From Latrodectus hesperus (taxonomy: Eukaryota > Arthropoda > Arachnida > Araneae > Theridiidae), in NCBI GenBank assembly GCA_037975125.1, contig CM075850.1, positions 131,157,800 through 131,221,799 of the forward strand: a stretch of DNA of 64,000 bases, written 5' to 3'. Position numbers and translations under genes: made by a program. The notes below the pieces were generated by a model that was not told the origin of the DNA, made no database searches, and saw nothing but the letters and a program-made list of their open reading frames with translations. Shown in pieces: positions 11,518 through 54,970 of this stretch (its first letter is position 1; every line of letters begins with the position of its first letter).

Positions 11518-13871
11518 ACCGGCGATCGCTCACTGACCAATCTAACGACCGCCAAGGGAATCGTATTCTACTGGCCGACCCGTCTTCAAAATTAAATTTC
11601 CTAATTGACACAGGACCAGACATATTTGTTTTGCCTAAAAAATATGCTCCAAAAACCACACCCTTTGAAAATTTAGCTGCAGCAAATGGCACTAAAATTT
11701 CTACTTTTGGCAATAAACGCCTCATTATTGATTTAAATCTCCGCCGAAAATTTTCGTGGTTATTCGTCATTGCTGACGTAAACCAACTAATTATAGGTGT
11801 TGATTTTCTTAAACATTTTGAGTTACTTGTCGATGTCAAAAATAACCGTCTGATCGACTCTCGGACGTCTCTCTCATCAAACGGCATATCTTTCAATAAT
11901 TTCTCCCTGGATTCCAACATATCCGTACTTATCGGCGATTCCAAATTTGAAAAACTAGTCGTTGAGATTTTTAGCTATGTTAAACTTTTATCGTCGTTTC
12001 TTGCCTATGGCAGCAGCTACTCAAGCCCCACTGCATACACTTCTAAAAAACTCTAAAAAGAATGAGAAACGACCTGTTCTTTGGACAGAGGAAACAACTG
12101 CCGCGTTTGAAAAATGCAAAAGCGATTTAATGAATTCAGTCACCCTTGGTTTCCATTCCCCTGATCAGCAACTATCATTAATGGTAGATCCTTCCGATAT
12201 CGCCATAGGAGCAGTATTGCACTCCCAAAGTACCAATGGTTTACAACCTTTAGCTTTTTACTCCAAGAAACTGACGCCAGCTGAAATCAAGTACAGCACA
12301 TATGATAGAGAATTATTGGCTATCTATTCTGCTATAAAACATTTTCAGCACAACCATGAGGGACAAACATTTTCTATATTTACTGATCATCGTCCACTTA
12401 CATTTTTGTTTTAAAAAATTCAAACTCTGCATCTCCCTAGACAAATTTGGCATATGAATTTTATCGCTCAATTTAGACACTAACATTCAACACGTTTCAG
12501 GATCAAACAACCCAGTTGCCGACGCCTTATCGAGAATTTTTGCCATTAATAGTAATAACGCCATTGATTTCGCATGTTTAGCTGAAATCCAGGAAAATGA
12601 TGCAGAACTCACTCAATTACTATCAACTTCAGATAGTTCCTTAAAGCTACAGAAGATGGAACTGTCCCCAGGACTTAAATTATTTTGTGATGTAACCAAT
12701 GATCGAATCCGTCCTTTTGTTCCCTATCCTCTCTGAAAAACTCTGTTTGACTCCCTTCACGGACTTTCCCACCCAGGAGTACGAGCGACTAAAAGACTGA
12801 TTCTCTCTCGTTTCGTCTGGCCTTCAATTTCAAAAGTCGCGTATGCATTGATTGCCAGAAGTCAAAAGTTTCCAGACTCAACCATAGCCCTTTGCTAGCC
12901 TCTGCTGTCCCCTTACAACGCTTTCAACATGTGCACCAGGACATTGTCGGACCTTTACCCCCGTCGGAAGGATATTCTTATCTTTTAACAATGATGGACA
13001 GATTCTCTCACTGGCCGGAAGCAATTCCGATACGGGACATTTCCGCAGAAACCATCGCCCGAACATTTGTTACTCATTGAATCGCAAGATTTGGAGTACC
13101 TACCACCATAACAACTGATCAAGGTCGTCAGTTCCAGTCGAACTTATTCACGAATCTCAACAAAATCCTTGGCATTCACTGAATTCGCACAACTCCATAC
13201 AACCCTGCCGGGAACGGATTGATTGAGACCGATTCACCGATCATTAAAACAATCGTTAATGTGCCACAATGACGTCCAGTGGACATCAAGCTTGCCCATT
13301 ACGTTGCTGGGTCTTCAATCAGCCTACAAGGAAGACCTTGGTGGTACCTGTGCTGAGATGCTTTACGGTAAAACAATTCGGCTGGCTGCAGATTTCTTTC
13401 AGGCAACAAGTGTCTCTACTTCCCTGGATCCAGCTTCCTTCTTACAAAAGCTGTGCAAGTCTATGAGAAATGTTGCACCAGTGCCCACTTCAGCTCATAT
13501 CAACCCCAAGTATTTCGTGCACCCAGCTTTGGATTCGTGCACTCATGTGTTTGTGAGGCAGGATGCAATAAAAACTCCGTTGACTCGTCCATATGATGGT
13601 CCTTATCGAGTGCTTAAACGGCTTAATAAAACTTACTCTCCTCATTAAAGGAAAAGAAGCCTTTATCAATGTCGACCGTCTAAAACCAGCATTTTTGGTG
13701 CCTGGGGCCCTTGAATCTTTAGTTCCTGTTCCCATTGCTACCCAAGTTCCACCGAACTCTCCAAAAGCGATGCCTGTTCCTGTGATTCAAGACTCTGCTG
13801 TAAACGAAGAACCCCCTGTGCAAACTATGCGATCCTGCAGAAGAGTTCGTTTCAACCCACGATATCTCTAA
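11478..13871 (+). pseudogene. pol of the Gypsy-type element (protease, RNase H, integrase; RT core missing)
   Basis: The first frame (11478-12056) encodes an aspartic protease with the active-site DTG at 11607-11615 (context NFLIDTGPD) and a later GVDFLKHF. Around 11950-11970 the sequence jumps straight to the thumb end of the reverse transcriptase (FLAMLNFYRRFLP) and the RNase H domain (acidic residues in LMVDPSDIAIGAVL, YDRELLAIY, FTDHRPLTF). No Y-x-D-D palm motif is present between. Integrase follows: a zinc-binding remnant (CIDCQKSK near 12845), then catalytic Asp at about 12940, Asp at 13117-13119 and Glu at 13225-13227 (NGLIE). The C-terminal region ends near 13871. There are stops or frameshifts at about 12056, 12414, 12735, 12853, 13078 and 13646. 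Confidence 0.88.
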
Positions 13872-13888
13872 CTCCTTGTGCCTTAGGC

Positions 13889-13907
13889 ACTTGGGGGGGG
13901 GGGAGTA
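13889..13907 (+). promoter_or_regulatory. Polypurine tract of the Gypsy-type element
   Basis: A run of at least 12 G followed by AGTAA lies directly before the 3' LTR, where plus-strand priming occurs in LTR retroelements. Confidence 0.75.
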
Positions 13908-13908
13908 A

Positions 13909-14189
13909 TGTGGTGAAACACTTTGCTCGGAAGTTGGCAGCAGCAGCTGGAAAAACTTTCTACCTGAACATTGGCAACACCAATCCTCTCCGAACAATAC
14001 CGCATGGTGAGCAACAGGGCAGATTCTCGTTTTTTCCGACGATGTGAACGAACTAGTTTTAGAAATCGTTTCTCTCTGAGATTTTGTGTATTTACAACTT
14101 TTTTAGAATATCTTTAATTAGAAATAAAATTCAGTTAATTCTAATATGTGGTGTGCGCTGCCATTAATAAAAACTAATTAAACCGCACA
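13909..14189 (+). repeat. 3' LTR of the Gypsy-type element
   Basis: It begins TGTGGTGAAACACT and ends about ACCGCACA. It aligns end to end with the 5' LTR, with roughly 9% hand-counted differences. Confidence 0.92.
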
Positions 14190-17100
14190 CTATAATATAA
14201 TTCACTGTATAATTCATAAATCTCCCATTTTTTTATTTAAATAAATTTGCTTATTACAAAGAAATATTGTACACAAGAAGGATCATTTACACAAGGATGA
14301 AGGATTTCAATGTTCCTGAAAAGTGTAGTTAATATCAATCATGATAAATAATTCAAATAAAATGAGCTTAATTTGAATTGTATTTAATAACGGTAACACA
14401 TTAGCTTCATTATTAATTGCATACTTCTGTACAATGAAGATTATGACATCATAAATTCAAAATTCCTTACTCCTGAAAAACTAGAGGAGAGGCTTTATTA
14501 AAAGAGAAGAAACCTGAAAATTCTGGATCCATTCTAATTTAAAATTATGTAGAGAGCAGAAATACAACTTTTGCTAAACAGTGACTGATATCAGTTTTGA
14601 ATCCTATTTAAAAATGTGGGGATTATACAGATAAAATTAAAAATATTACTTATAACTTTAACTCATAATAAAATGATGGCACAAAAATGCTGTGTTATAT
14701 CTAAGAAAGGAAATATATTTTATAAAACGATTAACTTTCATTAACTTGAAAAAAAAAATAACCTGCAAGAAATATCTTTATAAATAGAAAAGTTTCGAAT
14801 GTTATTGATTTAAAACAAATTGCATTGGCCTTTTTTTCTTGCCAAAGAAAGTAGGTGTATGCATAGTAAAACAGTTTCTAAAAAACTTTTAACAACAGAA
14901 TAGGAAAGAAAAGTGAACTCTCTTAAGGATTTTTGTAAAATAATTATGGCTAAGATAAGTCTTCAAATAAATTAATCGGGCACTGATATTCCCTGCAAGA
15001 TTAAGCTTGACAACTACATAATCAATTCCATCCATCAAAATAGCTTTTGACTCAATTAGCGTTATAGCAGCATATTGGAGCTCGGGTATGCTGGCTGTCT
15101 TGTGCCTTCTGAGAAATGGAAAATCTATTGAAATTTCCTCTGAGAAGAGGTTGATATTAATTCTTGCTGGATCACTTATGTTGATTGTTCATTATGCATT
15201 GTATTTTTTCCAAAATTGGAGAATTATCTTTTTTTTTAAATTGCTTTTGTTAGGAGAAATTTTGTAAAAAATTAATTCATTTTTATTTGTACAAACAATT
15301 ACCCTGTTTTGTCGGTTAACTTTTAGAAATTCCTTACAGAGGAATAATTTTATATATATATTATAGCGATGGATTTGTGGATGCTTATCTCGTGCTAATG
15401 TGACCTCAGTTAGAATTCTCCCCTGCTTGAAAGGTTTATCACTATACTTACTTTTTGAACATGATGGCTAATTCATCCTAGCTTGCAGTTTAAAGTAAAT
15501 TTCGAAACCAATTGAAATATTGACGCTCTAGGTTGGATTTGAACTTATGTGCTATTGAACTGAAGGCTATTACTTTAATTACTCAACTGCCGATTTCGGT
15601 CATATTTGTAAGGATGTATTTTACTAATATTACCTTTGTATATGGTATTCATTGGGAAAGTTTTTTTTTGGTGTTTCTGCTAATGATAAAATTGATATAT
15701 CTATTAATTTTGATTTGTATTCATGAAATTCGTTACTTTATTTCTTTTTCAAATTTTTTGAACTACAGTTTAATTTTTTTTCAACTTTATTTCCACATTC
15801 AGATTTAAAAAACATCGATCAGAAGCTAAGAAGGCCTGAAATTGAGAACACTGTTAAATAATGATCTGAAGGGGATGAATTGTTGATCACAATTCAATTG
15901 ATAATAAAATTTTTGATTGTTGTTAAAATAATTGATCATCCTATGCCACATTTGTCCCGTGTAGTTCAAAAGGTAATCAAGAATCTTTACAGTTATTAAT
16001 TTTTGCTATCATTTGAATATTTTCCTAAGAAGCTTCTATGATTGTTCAGTGGACATCATAACGAGGACTATGATCGTTATAGCGATCGGCTTTTCAAGTT
16101 TGTCTTCGAATTTTTTAATAAGTTAATAATTTTCTTTAATTCCTCATATAAACTGGCATAAACATTAATATTGGATTAAGTTGTGAGCAGAAAAATATGC
16201 TCAATGTGCTACAACAGAGATTGAGCTAAATACTAATTAAAAAAACATGCTTATTTGGAATTTAAAGATCTTAAAATGAATAACTTTCTATTGACTTGGG
16301 GAATTAGAAAATACTTGCGATAGCATACAAGATTCTTGAATAGCAAAATTTGAGAAAAGTTTAATTCAAGTTGTTTCCTGGCAACTACTGTGCTGCCAAA
16401 TAATAGAAAAATAACTTAAAATTGAATCTGTAATTGTCATTTTTATTAATAAACTTTATCATTGTTCTGATTGACAGTTTTGGAAGATTTTTTTGGTTAG
16501 TTTAATTTTAATAGTTTTATTATAGTTTTAGAAATTATTAGTTGTTAAATAGATCTGAAAAATATTTTTGTTGCAAACGATTACTAGGAAAATAAATACT
16601 ATTTGATTGAGTCTTTATTGAATGGAATTTCATCTACTAAAATGTTGATTTGCTAGGCAATTGATAAAGTAAATAGAGTTGTTAACTTCGTATTTTAAAG
16701 CATCCGTGGAAGAACATTAAGACTACCTTAGGCATTTCTTTTATGCCCCCAATTAAAACTAGTATTCTTGCTTATAGACTTTATCACGCGAATAATCCCT
16801 GTTTTTTCCAAATTAAGCTACAAGGTAATTATAAATTACAATTTAAGTGAAGTTTACATGTATGTAATCTGAAATGATCTACATTACTCGTATTATATTC
16901 TATAGGGTATTTTTATTTATTCGGATTAATATTTTTAATTTGAATTATCTTCATTTCAGCATTTTATCTTATACAGTTTTGATATTTTTTATAGTACATT
17001 GATTTAGGTGATTTTCTGGAATATAATCAGGAATAAGTTTGTTGTTACTTAGTAATCAAGCTATGATTTTAATTCTTGAGCTTAATTAAAGACATTATTT

Positions 17101-17935
17101 ACATTTTTGCGATTTGATCTATCTTTTTCAATGAGTTCTTGCCACACATTCATCAAAAACCTTATTTTTTATTTTTAGCAGTAACACTTGAGTATAGTTT
17201 ATTGACTAGTGTGTGAAAAACGCATAGCACAAAAACATAGTAAGAATAAAAATCGGTTCATTTTGACTAAATATACAAGGGAAAAAAAAAACTGATCTTA
17301 AGAAAATTTATTCATATCTTTAAATAATTTCATGCTTAATACAATTGTTTCATACAATTCTTTTCACTCATGATTTATGAGTTACAAATAATAGAATCTA
17401 TGATTGATTCTTTTAATGGACTTTCACCCAACAACACTCCTGATAACTTCCCTTAGTAATTACGTCATTTGAGATCTAAGATGCGTATTTATTTTATGGA
17501 CAATTCTAGCAAGGAATCCTTAATGAGATGAAAGGAATGAACCTGATCCCTGAAGTTATGCTTGCTTTGAGCTGCTGCTTAAAGTTTTCACGACAATAAG
17601 ACTTCCCGTTTCCTTGAAATTCTATGTTTTTAACTGGATCAAAAGATCAGTGATTATATCATATGCCGTTGACTCCTTTTACTTTTTGTTGTGTTCTTAA
17701 AAATGAGGTTTCACTTACACTTCATGTTTACTAAAATGCATTCAAGTTGTTCTTTGTCGTCATGAACTGTAGATATTGCCACTTCTTGAATACAGTGACT
17801 TGTACAGCTATAATGTATGCTTAGTAACTTCCAACACCCGTATGCTTCTTCTGTTGAAGAATTTTGCTCTGCATTTGTGCTGGTTTTGCATTCAGTTGTG
17901 CACTTCTAATTGAAACCGATTGCACCACCTGCGAA
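14190..17935. other. AT-rich spacer and probable bestrophin 3' UTR
   Basis: No supported gene. A 91-codon open stretch at 15533-15808 is Ile/Leu/Phe-rich and lacks any family signal. The part nearest 17935 should be bestrophin 3' UTR, read right to left. A tRNA-like minus-strand motif (AGTTCAAATCCAACC, complement of 15531-15545) may be a worn SINE. Confidence 0.5.
17488..17493 (-). terminator. Candidate poly(A) signal for bestrophin
   Basis: The plus strand reads TTTATT, which is AATAAA on the minus strand, about 440 bases past the stop codon. Further copies lie beyond (for example near 17307), so the one used cannot be told from sequence alone. Confidence 0.3.
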
Positions 17936-50424
<32,489 letters not shown>

Positions 50425-50727
50425 CTGAAAACAAATTTGTGAGTTAAAAGATTCTTTACCCTTTCTTGCACATATGCATAATTTAGTAATCACAAATTGC
50501 AGCACATGAAATTAAATAAATAATAGAATCATTTTTAATTTATTTACCTCTCTGAGTTATTAATTTACATTTAAAATAGACTGAATTTTATTCTTTGAAT
50601 CTAACTTGTCTTAACTGAGACATCATTTAACTTATATTACATAATATCTGGCTCAATATATATAGTATATATAACGATGTTTTATGAGTCGAATAACTCA
50701 GGAATTAATCAATCATATTTTGTTTTC

Positions 50728-50740
50728 TTGCATCTTAAAT
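50728..50740. repeat. LINE target-site duplication, left copy
   Basis: TTGCATCTTAAAT, repeated exactly at 51250-51262 on the other side of the LINE. Confidence 0.95.
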
Positions 50741-51249
50741 GTTGTTGTTGTTGTTGCTTATCCTCCATGTCTGACGGAGTCAGACTAGATCCACGAGTTC
50801 GTTGACTGTAAGGAAGTCGAAGACTAAAAGAGGATTGCTAAAGAGATCCTCCCTAGAGAGACCCATGCAATCCAAAAGATGCTCAGGAGAAGCCTGATGA
50901 TTTTGGCACTTGGTGCAGGTGACGAAAGTTTTCCTGCCCTCGTTGAAAGTGAGGCACTTAATATGACCGCTAGCAAGTCTTGTGAGAACAGTCCGGGTAC
51001 GTCTGTCACACGGGAGGTCAAGGGACAAACCCGGTTTTGATCCCTTGTACCAATTATGGGTGGGGTGTGTTTTCCACTCCTCCGAGATTTTTGATTTTTC
51101 CCGGGAGTATAACTCCAGAAAAGTAAGTGTGGAAGAGGGAGTATTTGAAATCCTGCAACCCTCCTTAACAAGATTATCGGCCATTTCATTCCCGTGGAGA
51201 TTCACATGTAAAGGTATCCATTGCAAGTGAACATCATGATTAAGTGAAA
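50741..51249 (-). mobile_element. 5'-truncated LINE with RNase H C-terminus
   Basis: 509 bp between perfect 13-bp target duplications, with a (CAA)n tail at its 3' end (50741-50756 on the plus strand). The minus-strand ORF (about 51226 to 50780) begins WIPLHVNLHGNEMADNLVKE, the end of an RNase H domain. It later carries a Cys/His motif (CTKCQNHQASPEHLLDC) common at the C-terminus of RNase H-bearing non-LTR elements (I/Jockey-related groups). The exact clade cannot be set from this fragment. The intact target duplication and long open frame point to a fairly recent insertion. Confidence 0.92.
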
Positions 51250-51262
51250 TTGCATCTTAAAT
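51250..51262. repeat. LINE target-site duplication, right copy
   Basis: TTGCATCTTAAAT, identical to 50728-50740. Confidence 0.95.
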
Positions 51263-52911
51263 AGATTCATTTAGTTTTGATTTTCTTTGATGTGAAAGAA
51301 GTTTAATTTCGAGCCATCTTATATCAAATGAAATTTATGAAAACTGTCATGATTAACTCTTATTTGACACAGAAATAAGCATAGCCTAATAGTGAAAACA
51401 TTCTTAACTTTCACTACTAACTACCTTTTGAAATGACTTGTCATACATTATGAACCGTATTCATGCACTTTAAGGGAAGATAATCGGATAACACTCAAGG
51501 TCTCATTTTACATATAAACATTAAAAATCAGAAGCGTAACAATCGTTCGTGAAATTGAAACTGGCAACAACGTTCTTCAACAGTGAAAAACATCGTTGTC
51601 GGTTTCAATTCATTGTCTTGTCACTTTATTAATAGTCGACGAATGCATATAGCTAGTTTTTCTTATATCTATATAGTTAAATAACAAATGAATACCAGTT
51701 TATTTTTTAAATATGAATTAAAGAATCACAACATAGAAAATATGAAAAAGAAAAGTTTAGTTATTATTCAAGGAACTATAAAAGAAAAAAACTTAACTTT
51801 TTAATCCTTAAAATTAAATACAAGTTATATTTCTGAAACAATTGGTTAGTTTGTCGCTATATGGTCATTTTTACATACGATGGTTGATTAGAATAATAGC
51901 TACAGTTTAAAATGGAGTCTGAATCACTACAAACATCCACATAAATCAACGATGGAATTGAATCCATAAATTGTGCTAAACACTAAAGCATTAATCATTA
52001 ATCTATATCCTAGGCGTTTCATTAGCTATGCTCTCTTTTAAGAAGCTTTGACAACATATTTTTTAAATTTAATTTAATTATAAAAATGATAAAAATATAA
52101 GCTTATACGTCATATTTTATCAGATATTGGAACTATTTTCAAATACGCATTTTAAGGTTTCCCTATGGTTATTACTTAATTTAAAAAGTAGTATGAAAAT
52201 GTTAACAGGGGACAAGTGTATGCACTAAGTGTTTTTTCTTTTGATTTATTAGTTCAATGAATTTGTATTTTTTATGCATTCATAAAATAAAAAATCCAAA
52301 CAAAGAAAATATTCAATAATATTTGAAATTAAATAATTTCACCATATTCGGTAATCTATGAAGTTAAAATATTTATATCTACATTACTTGATATTAAGCA
52401 AAATTATCTTGTATATTGTTACTAGTAATTCATTCGCTTATTATCTAAAATATTTACTAAATTTGGATTAAAAATATAGCATATTAGGGAAATAATATAC
52501 CTATTTATGCGAATCTAATATGCATGCCCATTTTAAAACTTTAAATAATAAAAAAATTGTTTGTAGGCGAATGTAATGCTCATCAATGGTATGAGGAATT
52601 TATTGAATCTTATTTTGTACAGCAATGGATTTGTATACAAACTATCAATCAATGGAATGATAATTTTACTTAAATTTAGATACCATATTTTATATAACAC
52701 TGGTTACATACATATAAAATAGCAGAACATAGAATTAACCTATTATATGAATAGAACTGTAGAATTAACCTATGTTGTTATGTGAAACAATCATTGTTAA
52801 TTACCATTACCGTATATATGGTACCTATCGTAAAATATGAACATGAAATAAAATCGTAGCATTTCTATCTAGCTAAGAGTTTCTACAATCAGTGATTAAT
52901 AGTAAATGTCT

Positions 52912-54187
52912 TTATTCACTTATGTTTACATCACTGGAATCCTCGCAGCTCTCTTTATCAGAAGCAGATTCATTTCTTCTTTCCTCATCATCATCGTCAT
53001 CCTCGGAGTTCCAGAGCACGTCATCTTCACTGCCATTCAATGAATTTGAATTGCAGCATTTCTTGAAAGATTTCACAATCATTGGTGCTTCGATGCTTTT
53101 TCAGGCAGCAGAAACCCAGTGTGCAACAATGTGCAGTGCAGCACACTTAATTTTTCCTGTCGGAGTCAATTCACTGTTTGGCTGACAAAACCATTTTTCG
53201 TACTTCGCCTGAGCGTACCGCTTAAAAGGTTTATTTATACTAACGTCCACAGGGGTTGTAACACAGACATCATCCCTCCAGGAATATTAACAAGATCACT
53301 GCCTAGGGTGTGCATCTTCTTTTTTACGTCGTCGGTAAGATGACCACGAAGTACGTCCAAAACATTGATGGTGGATTGGAGAGCCCACCGGGATGGCGTT
53401 CTCATACGTTTCGGAGCCAATCAAGCATTAATGATTCCGTCATCCACCCCTTCTCTTGGTTTTGAATCAGGACATTATCTGAGAACAGCTTTTCATTCTT
53501 AGGGATTTTAGGGGATGTTTTCCGTTTGAAGATTAAGAAAGGCGGGAGTTTGCACCCATCTATTGTTATTTGCCAGCATCACTGTTACGCGTTGTTTTTC
53601 ACATCCCGAAGTCTTAACGATAACTTCCTGAGTCCCCTTCTCCGTAATGGTGTAGTTACGAGACATATCAAACCAAATTGGCGTCTCGTCAGCGTTGCCA
53701 ATTTTTCCCCATTGCAAAATCCTTTCCTTCCGAAGTGGATGACATACCGCTGAAATGTTAGTAGTTTTCCCTCAAAATCCGATGGAAGCTTTTAGCATAT
53801 TGTTTAACGGCGTCTTAGAGATAAGCTCATCCACTTCATAAACCGATCCACCCATCCACGGCTAGCATTAAACTCTTGTTTCGGTATAATAAGAACTTCA
53901 GCCTACTTCTTTTGCTTTATTTTTTATGGCGCCACTTGTCACAGGTTGTCCATTCTTCCTCCATTCACGTACACATTCCAATACTTTTTCTTCAATTTTA
54001 GGGTGTCTTCCATTGCGAGGACCAGTGAATTTCTTTCTACTAGTTTCAGTTGCAAACAGTGCCAATTTCTGTTGCCGCCACAAGCGAACATTGCTCTCAG
54101 CTATGTTGAACTCTCTACCTGCCTTTCTATTGCCATTTTTTCAGTATAAAGAATTAATTTACGTTTGAAAGTAGCGTTATATGACAT
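52912..54187 (-). pseudogene. pogo/Tigger-type transposase, broken
   Basis: It starts at ATG 54185-54187 (MSYNATFKRKLILYTEKMAI) and ends at TAA 52912-52914. The domains are in order: an N-terminal helix-turn-helix (continuing as LFATETSRKKFTGPRNGRHP with the CENP-B-type DNA-binding region), then the DDE endonuclease. The endonuclease shows GNADETPIWFDM (first Asp, near 53690), INVLDVLRGHLTDD (second, near 53350) and IPGGMMSVLQP, then in a shifted frame VDVSINKPFKRY (third acidic residue, near 53262). The C-terminal part has KIKCAALHIVAHWVSAA and an acidic DDDDDEE tail. At least four frameshifts and a stop at the expected Trp codon after VSAA make it a pseudogene. Terminal repeats were not found. 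Confidence 0.88.
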
Positions 54188-54408
54188 TCTTCTTTGTTTG
54201 CCCTCCGTTTCGTGACTACGTACTCTGCAGTTTGTATCCTCTATGCAATAATGTGTCAACGATAAATGTAACGGTAAAATGAAATAAAATTTTTGAAACA
54301 AGTAAAGTAAAATGTACTCGAACAGCAAAAATGACAATTTCTTTTCTGACGAAATATACAATTTAATAAGTTTTCGTTCAGCTACAATTATGATTTACAT
54401 TTCCTAGA

Positions 54409-54970
54409 ATTTGAACATTTTAAGCCATCTTGTATAGTATTAACAAAATCATTTGTTTTAGTAAGAACAAGTGTGACATGTATTCTATTTTTGTGATAAC
54501 CACAGCAAATTCTAAGCAAAAAAAAAAAAAAAAAAGGAATCAATCCGTTACAGAAATATGTAGTCACTGAATTCGAGAATACTAGTTCAAGCAAACAACA
54601 ACCCTATAAAAATAAATATTGTAATAATTATAAGAAAATTTCTGAAAGAACTAGAATAAAATACATTCCATAAATAAGAACAAAGAAGTTTCCATTTTTT
54701 AATTTAATCCATTGTGTATTATTTATCCATGCCTTATATTTCATATTATTTAATCTATTTTCACTGAACTTCCAGATTTATGTATTCAGAATTCTTAACA
54801 TTTTGAGCCATTTTGTATTCCATTTACAAAATTATTTGCTTCATTGCATTGCGAAATTAATCCATGTTTTATTTATCATTGCCATACTAAATTTTAAGGG
54901 ATCAATCCAATGTATGGTCGCTGAATTTAAGAGCTCCAGTTCAAACAAGCAACAATCCTATTAATAATGA
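54409..54970. repeat. Diverged tandem duplication, unit about 350-385 bp
   Basis: Two regions (about 54409-54612 and 54788-54970) share ordered blocks: a GCCAT-TTGTAT block, AAAAT-ATTTG, ATCAATCC, CACTGAATT and AGTTCAA-CAA-CAACAA-CCTAT. An A-run of about 18 lies in the first copy (54519-54535). Confidence 0.6.

Larger units (their letters stand above)
4903..14189 (+). mobile_element. Ty3/Gypsy-type LTR retrotransposon, degenerate, with nested insertions
   Basis: The element is bounded by direct LTRs (4903-5187 and 13909-14189) that begin TGTGGTGAAA and end in CA. Inside are a primer-binding-like TGGTGACCACTACGTG segment just after the 5' LTR, a gag (from 10668), a pol with protease, RNase H and integrase pieces in Ty3/Gypsy order, and a G-rich polypurine tract immediately before the 3' LTR. 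The leader is interrupted by the Harbinger-type insertion at 5537-10501, so the retroelement itself is only about 4.3 kb. It carries several frameshifts and stops, and most of the reverse-transcriptase core is missing. By hand alignment the LTRs differ at roughly 25 of about 283 positions, so the copy is old and not competent. I could not settle a clean target-site duplication. Confidence 0.9.

Noticed and set aside
15533..15808. 91-codon plus-strand ORF with hydrophobic stretches
   Set aside because: It is low-complexity Ile/Leu/Phe from AT-rich DNA, with no homologous motif, promoter or splice context.
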